From Chloroflexota bacterium (GTDB taxonomy: Bacteria; Chloroflexota; Anaerolineae; Anaerolineales; UBA11579): DNA of 64,000 nt. Under the pieces are notes generated by a model, which searched no databases, was not told the DNA's origin, and worked only from the letters and a program-made list of their open reading frames with translations. The stretch spans positions 1-64,000 of the forward strand of contig JABFGG010000022.1 in the NCBI GenBank assembly GCA_013112575.1, in the 5' to 3' direction. The translations under genes and the position numbers were made by a program. Numbering within the stretch: position 1 is the stretch's first letter; every line of letters begins with the position of its first letter. Shown here piece after piece: positions 18,037-26,943 of this stretch.

Positions 18037-18082
18037 CGTTTCGCGTAGCGAAACTTACAACGTTCACCGGAGGTGAACGTCA
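18034..18082 (+). repeat. Twin-hairpin junction element, copy 4
   Basis: TGACG supplies the upstream stop. Hairpin A is GTTTCGC/GCGAAAC around GTA (18038-18054). The linker is TTAC. Hairpin B is ACGTTCACC/GGTGAACGT around GGA (18060-18080), then CA and ATG at 18083. The GGAGG at 18069-18073 is 9 bases from the ATG and is the only ribosome site; three of its bases form the loop and two pair in the stem. Confidence 0.75.
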
Positions 18083-19321
18083 ATGACAATTGCTTCTATT
18101 GTGATCTCACAGAACCCGGTCGTTGTAGCCAGCCCTGGAGAGATCGAGCGCACCCTGAAGCAAGGCCACGGATGGAGAGAGAATACCTACCGGCATGACC
18201 TGCGAGCAGAGGGTGGTTTCTGGACCTGCAGCTTCAGTATGCTGGGAGATCTTGACGACCTACGTGACTTTTCCCGGAAGGGCCTGGGGGCTCAGGTGCA
18301 GAGTTACACGAAGGAGGGTGATCCAGCCTGGGAGGGCTACATCCACAGCATGGAACTGGTTCTGCCAGGCTTCAGTTCGCTGTCCAGTTTTGAATCAATG
18401 GCCAACCGCGTGTGGGTGCGCTATACAACGTCAACGGCTGGCGAAAAGACAGGCTCTTCAGCCCAGAATTACAGTGCTGAAGAGATGGCGCGCCAGATGC
18501 TCTTTGGCGATGGCAACACACTGCGCTCGACCAAATACAACGACCTGGCCAGCCAGGCGCGTTGGAGCGTAAAGGAGCGGGTCTTTTCAGGCGGCCAGAT
18601 GCCAGGGGCCACAGAAGCCAATAACCTGGCCCAGCAGCTCCTGGAGAAGGTCAGTAATCCTACGCGGCCCAATATGCAATTCAAGTCAGGGGGTGGCGAT
18701 GATCGCGTGCCCTACATCGATGTGAAGTGCCGCGGCTGGTGGCACCGCTTTAACTGGGAGGTTTATACCCAGACGGCCAACACCGGCAATGAGAATGTCT
18801 CAGCTCAACAGGCCCTGATCATCGCGCAGTTCTCGGATCTGGTGGCCACCAGCGACGTGCGCACGAACACCTACCAGGTGCTGCAGCGCCACAATGCAGA
18901 CCGTTTTGCCAGCGATATCCTGATCGACAACACGCGCCTGGGTGATACCAGCAACCAGCGCTACGCCGTGGCCATGCTGGAGGACCGCAGATTCCGATAT
19001 GCGCCTGCCGCGGAGAACCTCTTGACTCCAGGAGCGGTACGTTATTTCACCCGCGCCCTGGACCCACAAAGGAAGATCCGCGATGCCGGCCAGGTCGACG
19101 TGCCTTTTGCCCTCGTGCGTCCGGACAACTGGATCATCGCCGAAGATCTGCAGCCATACGACACAACCCAGTACGCCACGCTGGATGCCAACCCTGCCGC
19201 GGCCTACATCGAGGCCGTGTCCTATTCCGAGCCGAACGATATCCAGATCTTCAGTGAGCGCGGCCAGATGCTGGACGTGCTGATCGCCAAAGCCGCCAGT
19301 GGCAATCTCGGCGGCATCTAA
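18083..19321 (+). CDS. Tail tip / baseplate hub protein
   Basis: A 412-residue protein after the Dit-like gene, where tail-associated hub proteins are found. The start (IASIVISQNP...REILT-like loops, then a WTCSFSMLGDLDDL strand) and the later WWHRFNWEVYTQ region fit a beta-barrel hub. No protease or lysozyme domain is seen. The role as part of the adsorption apparatus is inferred from gene order and fold-like pattern, not from a firm motif. Confidence 0.55.
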   Translation: MTIASIVISQNPVVVASPGEIERTLKQGHGWRENTYRHDLRAEGGFWTCSFSMLGDLDDLRDFSRKGLGAQVQSYTKEGDPAWEGYIHSMELVLPGFSSLSSFESMANRVWVRYTTSTAGEKTGSSAQNYSAEEMARQMLFGDGNTLRSTKYNDLASQARWSVKERVFSGGQMPGATEANNLAQQLLEKVSNPTRPNMQFKSGGGDDRVPYIDVKCRGWWHRFNWEVYTQTANTGNENVSAQQALIIAQFSDLVATSDVRTNTYQVLQRHNADRFASDILIDNTRLGDTSNQRYAVAMLEDRRFRYAPAAENLLTPGAVRYFTRALDPQRKIRDAGQVDVPFALVRPDNWIIAEDLQPYDTTQYATLDANPAAAYIEAVSYSEPNDIQIFSERGQMLDVLIAKAASGNLGGI

Positions 19322-19329
19322 ACCAGTTT

Positions 19330-19377
19330 GGCGTTTGGCTTGGCCAAACGCCCTAAGCAAACCGGAGGTTTGCGACA
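19330..19377 (+). repeat. Twin-hairpin junction element, copy 5a
   Basis: Hairpin A is GGCGTTTGGC/GCCAAACGCC around TTG (19330-19352). The linker is CTAA. Hairpin B is GCAAACC/GGTTTGC around GGA (19357-19373), followed by GACA and an ATG at 19378. The GGAGG is 9 bases from that ATG. This copy is in tandem with copy 5b. Confidence 0.75.
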
Positions 19378-19404
19378 ATGGCATTCGCTTTGCGAATGCA
19401 CTAA
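19378..19404 (+). CDS. Eight-codon mini-ORF between tandem hairpins
   Basis: ATG at 19378 with GGAGG 9 bases upstream opens an eight-residue frame (MAFALRMH) that ends in TAA at 19402-19404, one base before the next ribosome-site hairpin. Its codons are themselves hairpin A of copy 5b. It may be a leader peptide that opens the second hairpin, or an accident of the tandem repeat. Confidence 0.35.
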   Translation: MAFALRMH

Positions 19405-19425
19405 GTTCACCGGAGGTGAACGTCA
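19381..19425 (+). repeat. Twin-hairpin junction element, copy 5b
   Basis: Hairpin A is GCATTCGC/GCGAATGC around TTT (19381-19399). The linker is ACTAA. Hairpin B is GTTCACC/GGTGAAC around GGA (19405-19421), then GTCA and ATG at 19426. Hairpin B has the same core sequence as in copy 4, while hairpin A differs. Confidence 0.75.
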
Positions 19426-19797
19426 ATGACAAAAGAAGACCAGAATATTGAAAAGTTTTACGCCGGTGATAACAAGATCATCAAGATCCCGGTTGTGGAT
19501 GAGGATGGCCAGCCTTTTGACATGACCAGCGCCACCGCGGAGTGGGTGCTGAAAGAGAATCCCTGGGATACGACAGCGCTGATCAGCAAGTCAACAGCCA
19601 GTGGCATCACCTTCAGCAGTTTCCAGGGCACCAATGACCAGGTGGAGATCGCCCTGGTTCCAGCAGATACAGCCACCCTGATTACTGAAGAACAGGATGG
19701 CAAACGCTTTTATCACGAGTGTGAAGTGACCGATACCGGAGGCAAAGTGGCAACCGTTGCAACCGGCTATATCACGATCAAGAGGTCAGCGACATGA
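19426..19797 (+). CDS. Small tail/baseplate protein, BppU-like N-terminus
   Basis: A 123-residue beta-rich protein. The pattern DNKIIKIPVVDEDGQPFDMTSATAEWVLKEN, with a later DTATLITEEQDGKRFYHECEVTD, resembles the N-terminal domain of upper baseplate or neck-fibre proteins that attach receptor-binding parts. Translation depends on the GGAGG inside hairpin 5b. It overlaps the next start by 4 bases. The role is inferred. Confidence 0.55.
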   Translation: MTKEDQNIEKFYAGDNKIIKIPVVDEDGQPFDMTSATAEWVLKENPWDTTALISKSTASGITFSSFQGTNDQVEIALVPADTATLITEEQDGKRFYHECEVTDTGGKVATVATGYITIKRSAT

Positions 19798-19979
19798 GTC
19801 CACAACTTCAAGGTGAATTCGAGAACAGTGTCACTCTGCAGGGCGAGTTCAAAGAGGATGAACCCGTGATTGGTGAATCTGAGGACCAGGTCACGGCCTA
19901 CTACCTGGCTGAAGAAGGTGCGGCGAATCGCATCGTGGTTGAAGGCGGTGCGGACTTCATCGTATTGGAGAGGATGTAA
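19794..19979 (+). CDS. Very small tail-region protein
   Basis: A 61-residue acidic protein, translationally coupled on both sides (ATGA at its start; its TAA overlaps the next ATG as TAATG). A short imperfect repeat, LQGEFENSVTLQGEFKED, is visible at the start. No family is recognised. Tight coupling with the fibre gene suggests a fibre assembly or linker role. Confidence 0.6.
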   Translation: MSPQLQGEFENSVTLQGEFKEDEPVIGESEDQVTAYYLAEEGAANRIVVEGGADFIVLERM

Positions 19980-20977
19980 TGGCTGGTGAAATTGAACTGA
20001 CTGGGATCGTAAAAATAATCACTGAGCTGGCTGCTGATGACTTGTTCTTTGCTACGGATAAATCTGATACGTCTGCCACGCCAGATGGAACCACGGGAGT
20101 GATATCGGGTCTCAACTTGCTTAAGAAGCTGCTGGGCGAGCTGGATGCAGACGGCAATTCGATCGTCAACGTGCTCAGCGAGATATTCGACGAAGGTGCA
20201 GCTCCAGCAACGCCAGCTACCGGCCACGTGGTGATCTATGCCAAAGCCGATGGCCTGATCTATTCAAAGGACGACGCGGGCCTTGAAACCCTAATGTCTG
20301 GCGGGGCCGGAGGGGGCACGGATACATCGCTCAAGGCTGTACAAGTCTTTACGGCTGGAGGCACGTGGAATAAGCCAGCCAATTTACATAGTGTGATCGT
20401 TGAAGTGGTCGGTGGTGGAGGCGGTGGCGGTGGTTGTGGCACGACGGCTGCAGGAGAACATAAGGGGGGCACGGGGGGAGCTGGTGGAGGCTATAGCAGA
20501 AAATTCATTGCAGCTGCCAGTCTTGGAGCGACAGAGACTGTTACGGTGGGTGCAGGTGGTGCAGGTGGCGTTGGCGCGAACAATGGTGCTGCAGGGGGTA
20601 ATTCATCGTTTGGCGCTCACTGCAGCGCAAATGGCGGGGGCTTTGGTCAAACAGGAGGCACCTATACCACAGCAGCAATGCTTGGCGGCAGAGACGGAGG
20701 TACGGCAACTGGGGGAGATATCAATTCCCGTGGCGAATCAGGAGGCACATTGTTTGCGCAGCTTGGCCAGGTTGCATCTGGCAAAGGAGGCGACGGCCCC
20801 TGGGGTGGCGGCGGTAAGGCTCAAGTGCGAACAACGACCGGCATAAATGGGGCCGCTGGAGATGGCCCGGGTGCAGGGGGGGCTGGTGGAGCGAACGGAG
20901 AAAGTCAGGGCACGGCCAGAGATGGTGGTGCTGGCGACGATGGCATTGTTATCGTTTACGAGTTCACTGAACTGTAA
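19979..20977 (+). CDS. Glycine-rich tail fibre
   Basis: A 332-residue protein. Residues 1-110 form a helical/beta attachment part. From about 115 (FTAGGTWNKPANLHSVIVEVVGGGGG) it has the layout of phage fibre tips whose glycine-rich polyglycine-II regions bind receptors, with many GGAGG-type runs to about residue 315 and a final IVIVYEFTEL strand. It is the likely receptor-binding protein. The high glycine content is also seen in unrelated proteins, but the place after the baseplate genes supports this call. Confidence 0.7.
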   Translation: MAGEIELTGIVKIITELAADDLFFATDKSDTSATPDGTTGVISGLNLLKKLLGELDADGNSIVNVLSEIFDEGAAPATPATGHVVIYAKADGLIYSKDDAGLETLMSGGAGGGTDTSLKAVQVFTAGGTWNKPANLHSVIVEVVGGGGGGGGCGTTAAGEHKGGTGGAGGGYSRKFIAAASLGATETVTVGAGGAGGVGANNGAAGGNSSFGAHCSANGGGFGQTGGTYTTAAMLGGRDGGTATGGDINSRGESGGTLFAQLGQVASGKGGDGPWGGGGKAQVRTTTGINGAAGDGPGAGGAGGANGESQGTARDGGAGDDGIVIVYEFTEL

Positions 20978-20996
20978 AAAGGAATCGGAGAATATT

Positions 20997-22007
20997 ATGA
21001 ACGCATATCCAAGAGGCAAGGGCCTCTATCTTTGGCAGATCAAGCAACTCCAGTCGCTGATTGGTAAATCCAATAGCCTGAGCCGCGCCAGCGGCAACCC
21101 TCTTTTCCGGTGGACAAGCCAGGCCGTAGCAGAAATGCATCAAGACCTGGAACATATCGCGATGGCCGCCGTGGGCCTGGGCCTGGACTTCGTGGCCCTC
21201 AAGGTGGCTAACGACGTGGGCCGCTACAACCTGCGGCGCTCCAACTTCCCACGGCGCTGGATCGATGACATCGTGCCGCAGTTCGTGGAGCTGCTGCAGT
21301 CAGCCGGCATTGAGGTCTGGGGCTGGCAGTACGTCTATGGCGTCAATCCTCTGGGCGAAGCAGACCGCGCCAATGAGCGCATTGAGACCCTGGGATTGGA
21401 TGGCTGGATCGTGAATGCAGAGGTCGAATACAAGGATAAGCCTGGCCAGGCTGTGCAGTACATGGGCCGCCTGCGGGAGGGCGTTGGTTCATCTCTGGGC
21501 ATCGGCATTTCGACATACCGATATCCCTCTTACCATCCGAGCTTTCCCTTCGAGGAGTTCATTCGCTTCTGTGACTTCTGGCAGCCGCAGGTCTACTGGC
21601 AGGCCGCGCACAATCCTGTTGAGCAGCTGCAGCGGTCAGTCCGGGAGCTGCTGGAGATCGCGGACAAGCCCATCATCCCTGCAGGCTCAGCCTACACCGA
21701 GCACGGCTGGACGGCTACCAACGCCGAGATCGATGCCTTCCAGGAAGAGGTCCAGAACATGGGGTTGCATGGTTATCTGTATTGGGAGTGGGCCGCGGCG
21801 CATCGCATCGGCGCAATCGCCACGATCGCCGCACAGCCTGGCGCAAAGGTGATCGACCCGGACCCGCCGCCTGATCCCGAGGAACCAGGTGACGTCTTCG
21901 ATGTCGACAAGGTGCTGGCGCACTTCGATGCCGGCCGGCAGGAGCTGGAGGCAGCCCTCCGGCTGATCGAAGAGGGGATCGTGAAAGCAACCGAACTGCA
22001 AGACTAA
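20997..22007 (+). CDS. TIM-barrel glycoside hydrolase-like protein, probable lysin
   Basis: A 336-residue protein started at the ATG with CGGAG 8 bases upstream; the open frame extends further left but overlaps the fibre gene. Residues 1-270 show alternating strands and helices of a TIM barrel: DFVALKVAND, EVWGWQYVYG, LDGWIVNAEVEY, GIGISTYRYP, FWQPQVYW, PIIPAGSAY. The acidic pair in NAEVEY is a plausible catalytic site. A Pro-rich linker (near 285) and a helical tail follow. As the gene lies after the tail fibre, a cell-wall hydrolase used in lysis or entry is the best guess; the exact family is not recognised. Confidence 0.55.
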   Translation: MNAYPRGKGLYLWQIKQLQSLIGKSNSLSRASGNPLFRWTSQAVAEMHQDLEHIAMAAVGLGLDFVALKVANDVGRYNLRRSNFPRRWIDDIVPQFVELLQSAGIEVWGWQYVYGVNPLGEADRANERIETLGLDGWIVNAEVEYKDKPGQAVQYMGRLREGVGSSLGIGISTYRYPSYHPSFPFEEFIRFCDFWQPQVYWQAAHNPVEQLQRSVRELLEIADKPIIPAGSAYTEHGWTATNAEIDAFQEEVQNMGLHGYLYWEWAAAHRIGAIATIAAQPGAKVIDPDPPPDPEEPGDVFDVDKVLAHFDAGRQELEAALRLIEEGIVKATELQD

Positions 22008-22025
22008 CCTTAAAGGAGCAACCGC

Positions 22026-23597
22026 ATGAGTGACAAAGACCTGTACGACAAGATCAACTGGTACGAGCGCCCGGTGTGGGGACGCGGTGGCCATGACTGG
22101 TTCCGCATCGATATCCTGGAGCAGGGCGTGCGCAGCCGCACCGATACTGAGGAGCATAAGGAACGCGGCCACAATCCCTGGACCCCACAATCCATCCCTT
22201 TGTGGGTCAGTACGAACAGCAAAGGCGAGATCATCCTCAACGATGCCTGGTATGGATACCTTGGTCCAGGGCTGAACGACGATGACGGCAAGCGCAATTA
22301 CAGTAAAGCTTTCGGCGTGATCAACCGCGGCAAGGCACGTGGCATGGACACCCTCGGCTGGGGTGGTGGGGCCTTCCTGATCCTGGGCGAACTCCACGAT
22401 ATGTACGTCGTTCTCGCCTTTAATCAAAAGGCTATGCCTATGCCTGATGCCCGTTTGAATTATGCTAACGCTCCGCACCTGATCCACCAGACCACTGCAG
22501 TGGGACCTGGCGGCGCGGTGACCTACCTGCCCGCGGGTGAGGAGAACTTCAGTTTCCTGATCACCGACGAAGGCCGGCTTTCTGATCAAGACTTGCCCTA
22601 CGACCCAGCACAGTTCGGTTTTGAGAAGATGGGATTTCTGTTTGTTTGGAAGCCACGTGTTGAGCTATTCCCGCCACTCAATGCGGTCGCCGTGACTTCA
22701 GAGATCGGGCTGAACGTGCGCAGCACGCCGGAAGTGCCGGCAGGTGATTACAACGGCAATTTCGTCCGGACGCTTTCGAAGGGTGATGTGGTGCAGGGCC
22801 TTCGCTACTTGCCTCTGGGGCCCAACGTGTGGCTGCAGATCGCGGAGCGTGAGTTCATTTGCATCTGCTGGTACCAGCACGCTGGCTTTTCCAGTCCGCG
22901 TTACTACACCAATTGGATGATGCAGACCTTCCCGGCGCCGCCACCGATCACACCGGTGATCTCGGGCGTGCTGCCAGATCTGGACCTGCCGCATTCCGGC
23001 GAACAGCATCCTTCCTACACTGGCAAGGTCAATCAGGATATGGTCAATGCCTTCTTCCAGGCGGCCGCACCAGAGAATGGTTGGCCCTGGGTGCAGCGTG
23101 CTGGGCTGACTTACATGGCTGAGCCTGGCAGCAACCGGCCATTACCATACACAGGCCCGACGATTGATGAGATGACGGGCTTGACCGCGGAGGAGAAGGG
23201 GCTGCTGCTTAAGGCGTTCCTTTCTCCTGGGCATATTGAGATCCCTGATCCAGAGCCGGAACCAGAGCCAGAGCCTGATAATGAGTTCAATGCCACTGCG
23301 ATCCACGAGAATGACAAGCCACGGGTCCGGACGTTCGAGACCTTCAGCAAGAACAAGAAGGGCTTCCCGATCTTCGACCCGAGTGGCACGAAAAAGAAGA
23401 AGGGTGTGGAGCTGCGCCTTAAGGCAGGTGCACGCGTCCAGGTGAATCCGGAGGGTGTGCGCGGTGATGGAGATGCTGATCCGGAGCACGTCTATTTCGA
23501 GATTTTGGCGGTAGAGACTGGCGCGGTTATCGCACCGGCTGAAGATGAGCAGGCTATTGGTCAATACCTGCGCTGGAATCGCTTGAAGTTGGATTAA
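22026..23597 (+). CDS. SH3b-domain phage protein, probable lysis-associated
   Basis: A 523-residue protein with AAAGGAG before the ATG. Residues about 225-285 form a bacterial SH3 domain (GLNVRSTPEVP...VRTLSKGDVVQG...WLQIAEREFIC), a fold used for wall binding. A PEPEPEPEP-like linker lies near residue 418 and a basic C-terminal domain follows. The N-terminal 200 residues (several W/G-rich strands) are unrecognised and may be a catalytic or binding module. Last gene of the late operon. Confidence 0.55.
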   Translation: MSDKDLYDKINWYERPVWGRGGHDWFRIDILEQGVRSRTDTEEHKERGHNPWTPQSIPLWVSTNSKGEIILNDAWYGYLGPGLNDDDGKRNYSKAFGVINRGKARGMDTLGWGGGAFLILGELHDMYVVLAFNQKAMPMPDARLNYANAPHLIHQTTAVGPGGAVTYLPAGEENFSFLITDEGRLSDQDLPYDPAQFGFEKMGFLFVWKPRVELFPPLNAVAVTSEIGLNVRSTPEVPAGDYNGNFVRTLSKGDVVQGLRYLPLGPNVWLQIAEREFICICWYQHAGFSSPRYYTNWMMQTFPAPPPITPVISGVLPDLDLPHSGEQHPSYTGKVNQDMVNAFFQAAAPENGWPWVQRAGLTYMAEPGSNRPLPYTGPTIDEMTGLTAEEKGLLLKAFLSPGHIEIPDPEPEPEPEPDNEFNATAIHENDKPRVRTFETFSKNKKGFPIFDPSGTKKKKGVELRLKAGARVQVNPEGVRGDGDADPEHVYFEILAVETGAVIAPAEDEQAIGQYLRWNRLKLD

Positions 23598-23620
23598 GTT
23601 GAGTTAACTAATTGAGTGGG

Positions 23621-23647
23621 GCCCGGCAGATCTGCCGGGCTTTTTTT
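23621..23647 (+). terminator. Late operon terminator
   Basis: A perfect 20-base palindrome (GCCCGGCAGA and complement, 23621-23640) is followed by seven T. It lies 23 bases after the SH3b gene stop and marks the end of the late operon. Confidence 0.85.
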
Positions 23648-23696
23648 GTTTAGACGCGCAGTGCTATAATCCAGGGATTAGAGTTGGAGGGTAGAT

Positions 23697-24299
23697 ATGG
23701 GAATCTCAGATCGAATTGCAGAGGGGTTGAATAAATGGACTGGGTTATGGCGATTGCTTACGTTAATCTTTGTTGTGTTGGCGTTTATGGGTGTGGGGAA
23801 CTATATATACGATGAGATATGGCGGAGAAAAGAGCTAACCTTCACTATACTACAGACCTTTGATCTGGGAGACCAATTCTTTAGTGGCTTGGTTGTCAGC
23901 AACTCGGGATCTGTTCGTCTAAGTGACTTGCGGATCGTAATTTCGGATCTGGGAACTGAAATAATTTCATACAATATCCCAGGTGCCACTGAACCTATCG
24001 AACTAATCTCCGGAGGACCCGGGTTTGATCATATTACTCTTGGGATGCCGCGCCTTTCGAAGGGGAATGAATTAACGATCTATTTCCTGACCGTTGATGA
24101 GATCATTTTGGCTGAACCAATAACTCTTTCTGTAACGTCTGACGAAACAGCAGGCCGAGAAGGTGTAGGAAGTGTAGGAAGTGTATCTGTAGTTTCAACG
24201 ATTATCGTTTTCGTAGCAGGGTTATTTGTATCAGTTGCGATAAATATTCTAACTTCCAAAAATGTTGATTTTGCAAGACGCAAGGACTCAGATCTGTAG
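23697..24299 (+). CDS. Small membrane protein with extracytoplasmic beta domain
   Basis: A 200-residue protein with GTTGGAGGG before its ATG. One membrane helix lies near residues 18-38 and another near 165-187, enclosing a beta-rich domain (LVVSNSGSVRLSDLRIVI). The first cargo gene after the late terminator. Its layout (helix, Ig-like strands, helix) resembles the broken gene at 37931, although I cannot align them with confidence. Function unknown; a holin is unlikely given the large loop. Its 3' end overlaps the convergent gene at 24288 by 12 bases. Confidence 0.6.
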   Translation: MGISDRIAEGLNKWTGLWRLLTLIFVVLAFMGVGNYIYDEIWRRKELTFTILQTFDLGDQFFSGLVVSNSGSVRLSDLRIVISDLGTEIISYNIPGATEPIELISGGPGFDHITLGMPRLSKGNELTIYFLTVDEIILAEPITLSVTSDETAGREGVGSVGSVSVVSTIIVFVAGLFVSVAINILTSKNVDFARRKDSDL

Positions 24300-24539
24300 T
24301 GGATCGCCGCGGCGCAGCGGCCAGTTGGCGGGAAGGGGCAGGGCCTCGTCAGGATCAACGTTCTGTTTCCGCATGTGCTTGCGTACCAGCAGGCGGGCTT
24401 CCATCTTGGGATAGGGGCCACCGCGGACATCCTCCGAGATCTCGGCCTGCCGTAAATAGGCATAGATCTCGTATAGCTCTGGGTGATCTTCCTTCAGCTC
24501 TTGCCCCCACTCCTCCACAGTTATCTCTTCATGGCGCAT
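24288..24539 (-). CDS. Small hypothetical phage protein
   Basis: An 83-residue charged helical protein on the minus strand. The ATG at 24539 has AAGAGGTG a few bases upstream, which decides this start over a longer upstream frame. The composition (acidic first half, basic middle, Pro/Leu-rich end) is like the early phage genes further right, not like the AT-rich cargo around it. Family unknown. Confidence 0.5.
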   Translation of the reverse strand: MRHEEITVEEWGQELKEDHPELYEIYAYLRQAEISEDVRGGPYPKMEARLLVRKHMRKQNVDPDEALPLPANWPLRRGDPLQI

Positions 24540-24658
24540 GGGACACCTCTTTGGGTTGTGGTGTGGTACACTTTTTATACTAGAACAACAGTTCAATTTC
24601 AAAGCTTTGTCAAGACCTTGCCAGGAGTGGATTGGTAAAATTGGGTTGGAGGAATAAT

Positions 24659-25714
24659 ATGGCGATTTTTGAGCATCTTGAGGTCTTGAAAAAGGGTGTT
24701 GAAGTTTGGAATAAGTGGCGATTAGAGAATCCAAATGTCATCCCCGATTTTGAAGGAGCTGATCTCAAGAGTTTTGAACTTCAAAAGGTAAACCTTTTTG
24801 GATCCAATCTCAAACGGACAAATCTTACTCGAGCTAATCTCCGTGAAGCTGATCTTAAAAGAGCTACCTTGGCTGAGGCAGACTTGCTTGCAGTTGATAT
24901 GTCTGGCGCAGACCTTACTATGGCAAATCTTACTGGAGCAGACATATCCGAAGCAAACTTCAGTAATGCTAGATTATGTTATGTTGACCTCACGAACGCT
25001 AGATTCCATAGAACTGACCTAAGAGGAACTGATTTTTATATGGCGTTCTTTGAACTCACGATGCTGGCTGATTTGGATTTAAGATTAGTCAAAAACTTAG
25101 ACACAGTTTTGTTTTCTGGTCCAGTACCTTTGAGTTTAAACACATTTTATAGATCAAAGGGCGACATTCCACACAAATTTCTTGTTAAAGCTGGAGTACC
25201 GACGAATTTCATTGAGAATATTCGAGCACTTACCAGAAATGTAATTGAATTTTATAGTTGTTTTATCTCATACACGGAGCCAGATAACGCGATCTCGGAG
25301 AAATTATTCTATGATCTACAAGCAAAAGAAGTTCGCGTGTGGCGCTGGCGAGAAAGGGCCCGCACTGGTGAGTTCATGGATGTAGAGATAAATAAAGCAA
25401 TCAGGCTGCATGATAAATTAATTGTAATCTGCAGTGGGAATTCATTGTATGCTGAGCCGGTATTAGAGGAGATTCGAGAAGCGCTAAGAAAAGAGGAGGA
25501 ATATAAAAAAGCTGGCACACCTCGAACTGTGCTTTTCCCCATTCGCATCGATGATCACGTCTTTGAATGGGAACATGATTTGGCTCATGCAGTCACCAGT
25601 CGATTCATTGGGGATTTCCGCAACTGGACTGATCCGAAAGAATATAAGAAATCGTTTGACAAATTGGTGACGGATTTGAATAAGCAGCAGGATGATGCGG
25701 AAATAGAAGCGTGA
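24659..25714 (+). CDS. Pentapeptide-repeat TIR-domain protein, putative defence effector
   Basis: A 351-residue protein started at the ATG with GGAGG 7 bases upstream. Residues 33-130 are pentapeptide repeats (A(D/N)LxxA, such as GADLKSF, ANLREADL, GADLTMANL), a right-handed beta helix. Residues about 198-340 form a TIR domain: FYSCFISYTEPD, RVWRW, a KLIVICSGNS strand, and an E near 271 in YAEPVLEEI at the place of the catalytic glutamate of NAD-cleaving TIRs, then VLFPIRID. TIR effectors in bacteria deplete NAD during phage infection; such a role here is inferred. The gene is AT-rich and stands alone in the cargo region. Confidence 0.8.
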   Translation: MAIFEHLEVLKKGVEVWNKWRLENPNVIPDFEGADLKSFELQKVNLFGSNLKRTNLTRANLREADLKRATLAEADLLAVDMSGADLTMANLTGADISEANFSNARLCYVDLTNARFHRTDLRGTDFYMAFFELTMLADLDLRLVKNLDTVLFSGPVPLSLNTFYRSKGDIPHKFLVKAGVPTNFIENIRALTRNVIEFYSCFISYTEPDNAISEKLFYDLQAKEVRVWRWRERARTGEFMDVEINKAIRLHDKLIVICSGNSLYAEPVLEEIREALRKEEEYKKAGTPRTVLFPIRIDDHVFEWEHDLAHAVTSRFIGDFRNWTDPKEYKKSFDKLVTDLNKQQDDAEIEA

Positions 25715-25830
25715 TTGTCTTGTCAGAGTAAGCGGAAGATGCCAGCAACTGCATTCCTTGCAACCTCCAGTTGATTTGGTAATTTTTTACTGGAAGGTAT
25801 AGAATCCACTACGAGAGATCAAGGCAAACC

Positions 25831-26943
25831 TTATTCGTTGTCGGGGGGAGTCAACTCTATCTCCTCTTCGAATTCTAAAACCGTCGAGGAAATCGAGACG
25901 CCATCCGGGTGAACCCCCTCAGGCAGTGTTTGCAGCGCAGTCACCACACTTCTGCCAAAATCATTCAGATTTCGAGAAATTCTCAGTACGGCTCCACCGT
26001 CATTCAGTTCATAGACCCTGTAAATATCGTAGCGAAACTCCTCAGATGATATTTGAAGCAATTCGTTATATGAGATATGTATCCGGTTTTCAAATCTACC
26101 CGAAGTAGATTTTACATCAACCAGGACTACGGACCCATCGTTTTGCGTCACGGAAAAATCAAAAGGGGATATTGCATTCTCAAATGAGGTCCACTCAAAA
26201 CTTTGAATCTCGGCATTTTCTTGAAGCATAGTCAGGAAAGTATTTATCAGTTCCTCACCTTGAAATCCAATATTTCCTGCCCTGGTCCTTGCATCTTCGA
26301 GCGATCGCCGCGTCATACGACGGTATGTCGGTCTGGATCGCAATCGGTTGATCCCCTCAATACCACCCTGAGCAGCATCAACCATAACTTCAAACATGAC
26401 GAAGTCGTGGATCGGGTGCTCTGCAGCGGATTCTGCATTTTGAATCACTTGCTCAAGTTCACCAGGCTCAAGAGCAGCCATTGGACGATCATTCATAAAA
26501 TTCTGGAGCTCAGTGTGAAGTCCAGTATCCTGTTCCACCGTCTGAGCGATAAATATCATTTTTGCAGAAACAGGTTTCAAATGCCCAGAGAATTCAATGA
26601 CGACAAAATCATCAGGGCGCAGATCATTAAATCTTTGCGGATCATCCTGAGGGTTTACTATGAACTCGCCATCCAGTCGCCAGTTTTTATATGTTTCCCC
26701 TTTCAGGATTTTTCGTTGCAGATTGTATTCTCCGGATAAACCCGGACCATACAGATAAAGGTCGATCGAGAATCTCCAGCCTTCCTCTTCAACAACTGCC
26801 GGCAGACTTGGAAATAGCTCATCCACGAAAACATTCTTGTTCAGGTTGATCGCTTTTTGATTGCCGGCATTCAGATTCTCGAAATGCCATTTGAACAGCG
26901 TCAGGTCTGAAGCTGTAAGTCTTTTGATAGCGATCTTGCTCAT
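25831..26943 (-). CDS. PD-(D/E)XK nuclease (DUF3883-like) of RM-like operon
   Basis: A 370-residue protein. The last 150 residues carry a restriction-endonuclease fold: GFQGEELI helix (E near 230), SPFDFSV (D262), an LVDVKST strand giving D276-x-K278, then an HISYNEL helix (E294), close to the DUF3883 pattern. The N-terminal 200 residues are unrecognised and may recognise DNA or partners. It is the last gene of a four-gene operon. Its ATG overlaps the glycosylase stop (ATGA). Probably the cleaving subunit for unmethylated DNA. Confidence 0.75.
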   Translation of the reverse strand: MSKIAIKRLTASDLTLFKWHFENLNAGNQKAINLNKNVFVDELFPSLPAVVEEEGWRFSIDLYLYGPGLSGEYNLQRKILKGETYKNWRLDGEFIVNPQDDPQRFNDLRPDDFVVIEFSGHLKPVSAKMIFIAQTVEQDTGLHTELQNFMNDRPMAALEPGELEQVIQNAESAAEHPIHDFVMFEVMVDAAQGGIEGINRLRSRPTYRRMTRRSLEDARTRAGNIGFQGEELINTFLTMLQENAEIQSFEWTSFENAISPFDFSVTQNDGSVVLVDVKSTSGRFENRIHISYNELLQISSEEFRYDIYRVYELNDGGAVLRISRNLNDFGRSVVTALQTLPEGVHPDGVSISSTVLEFEEEIELTPPDNE

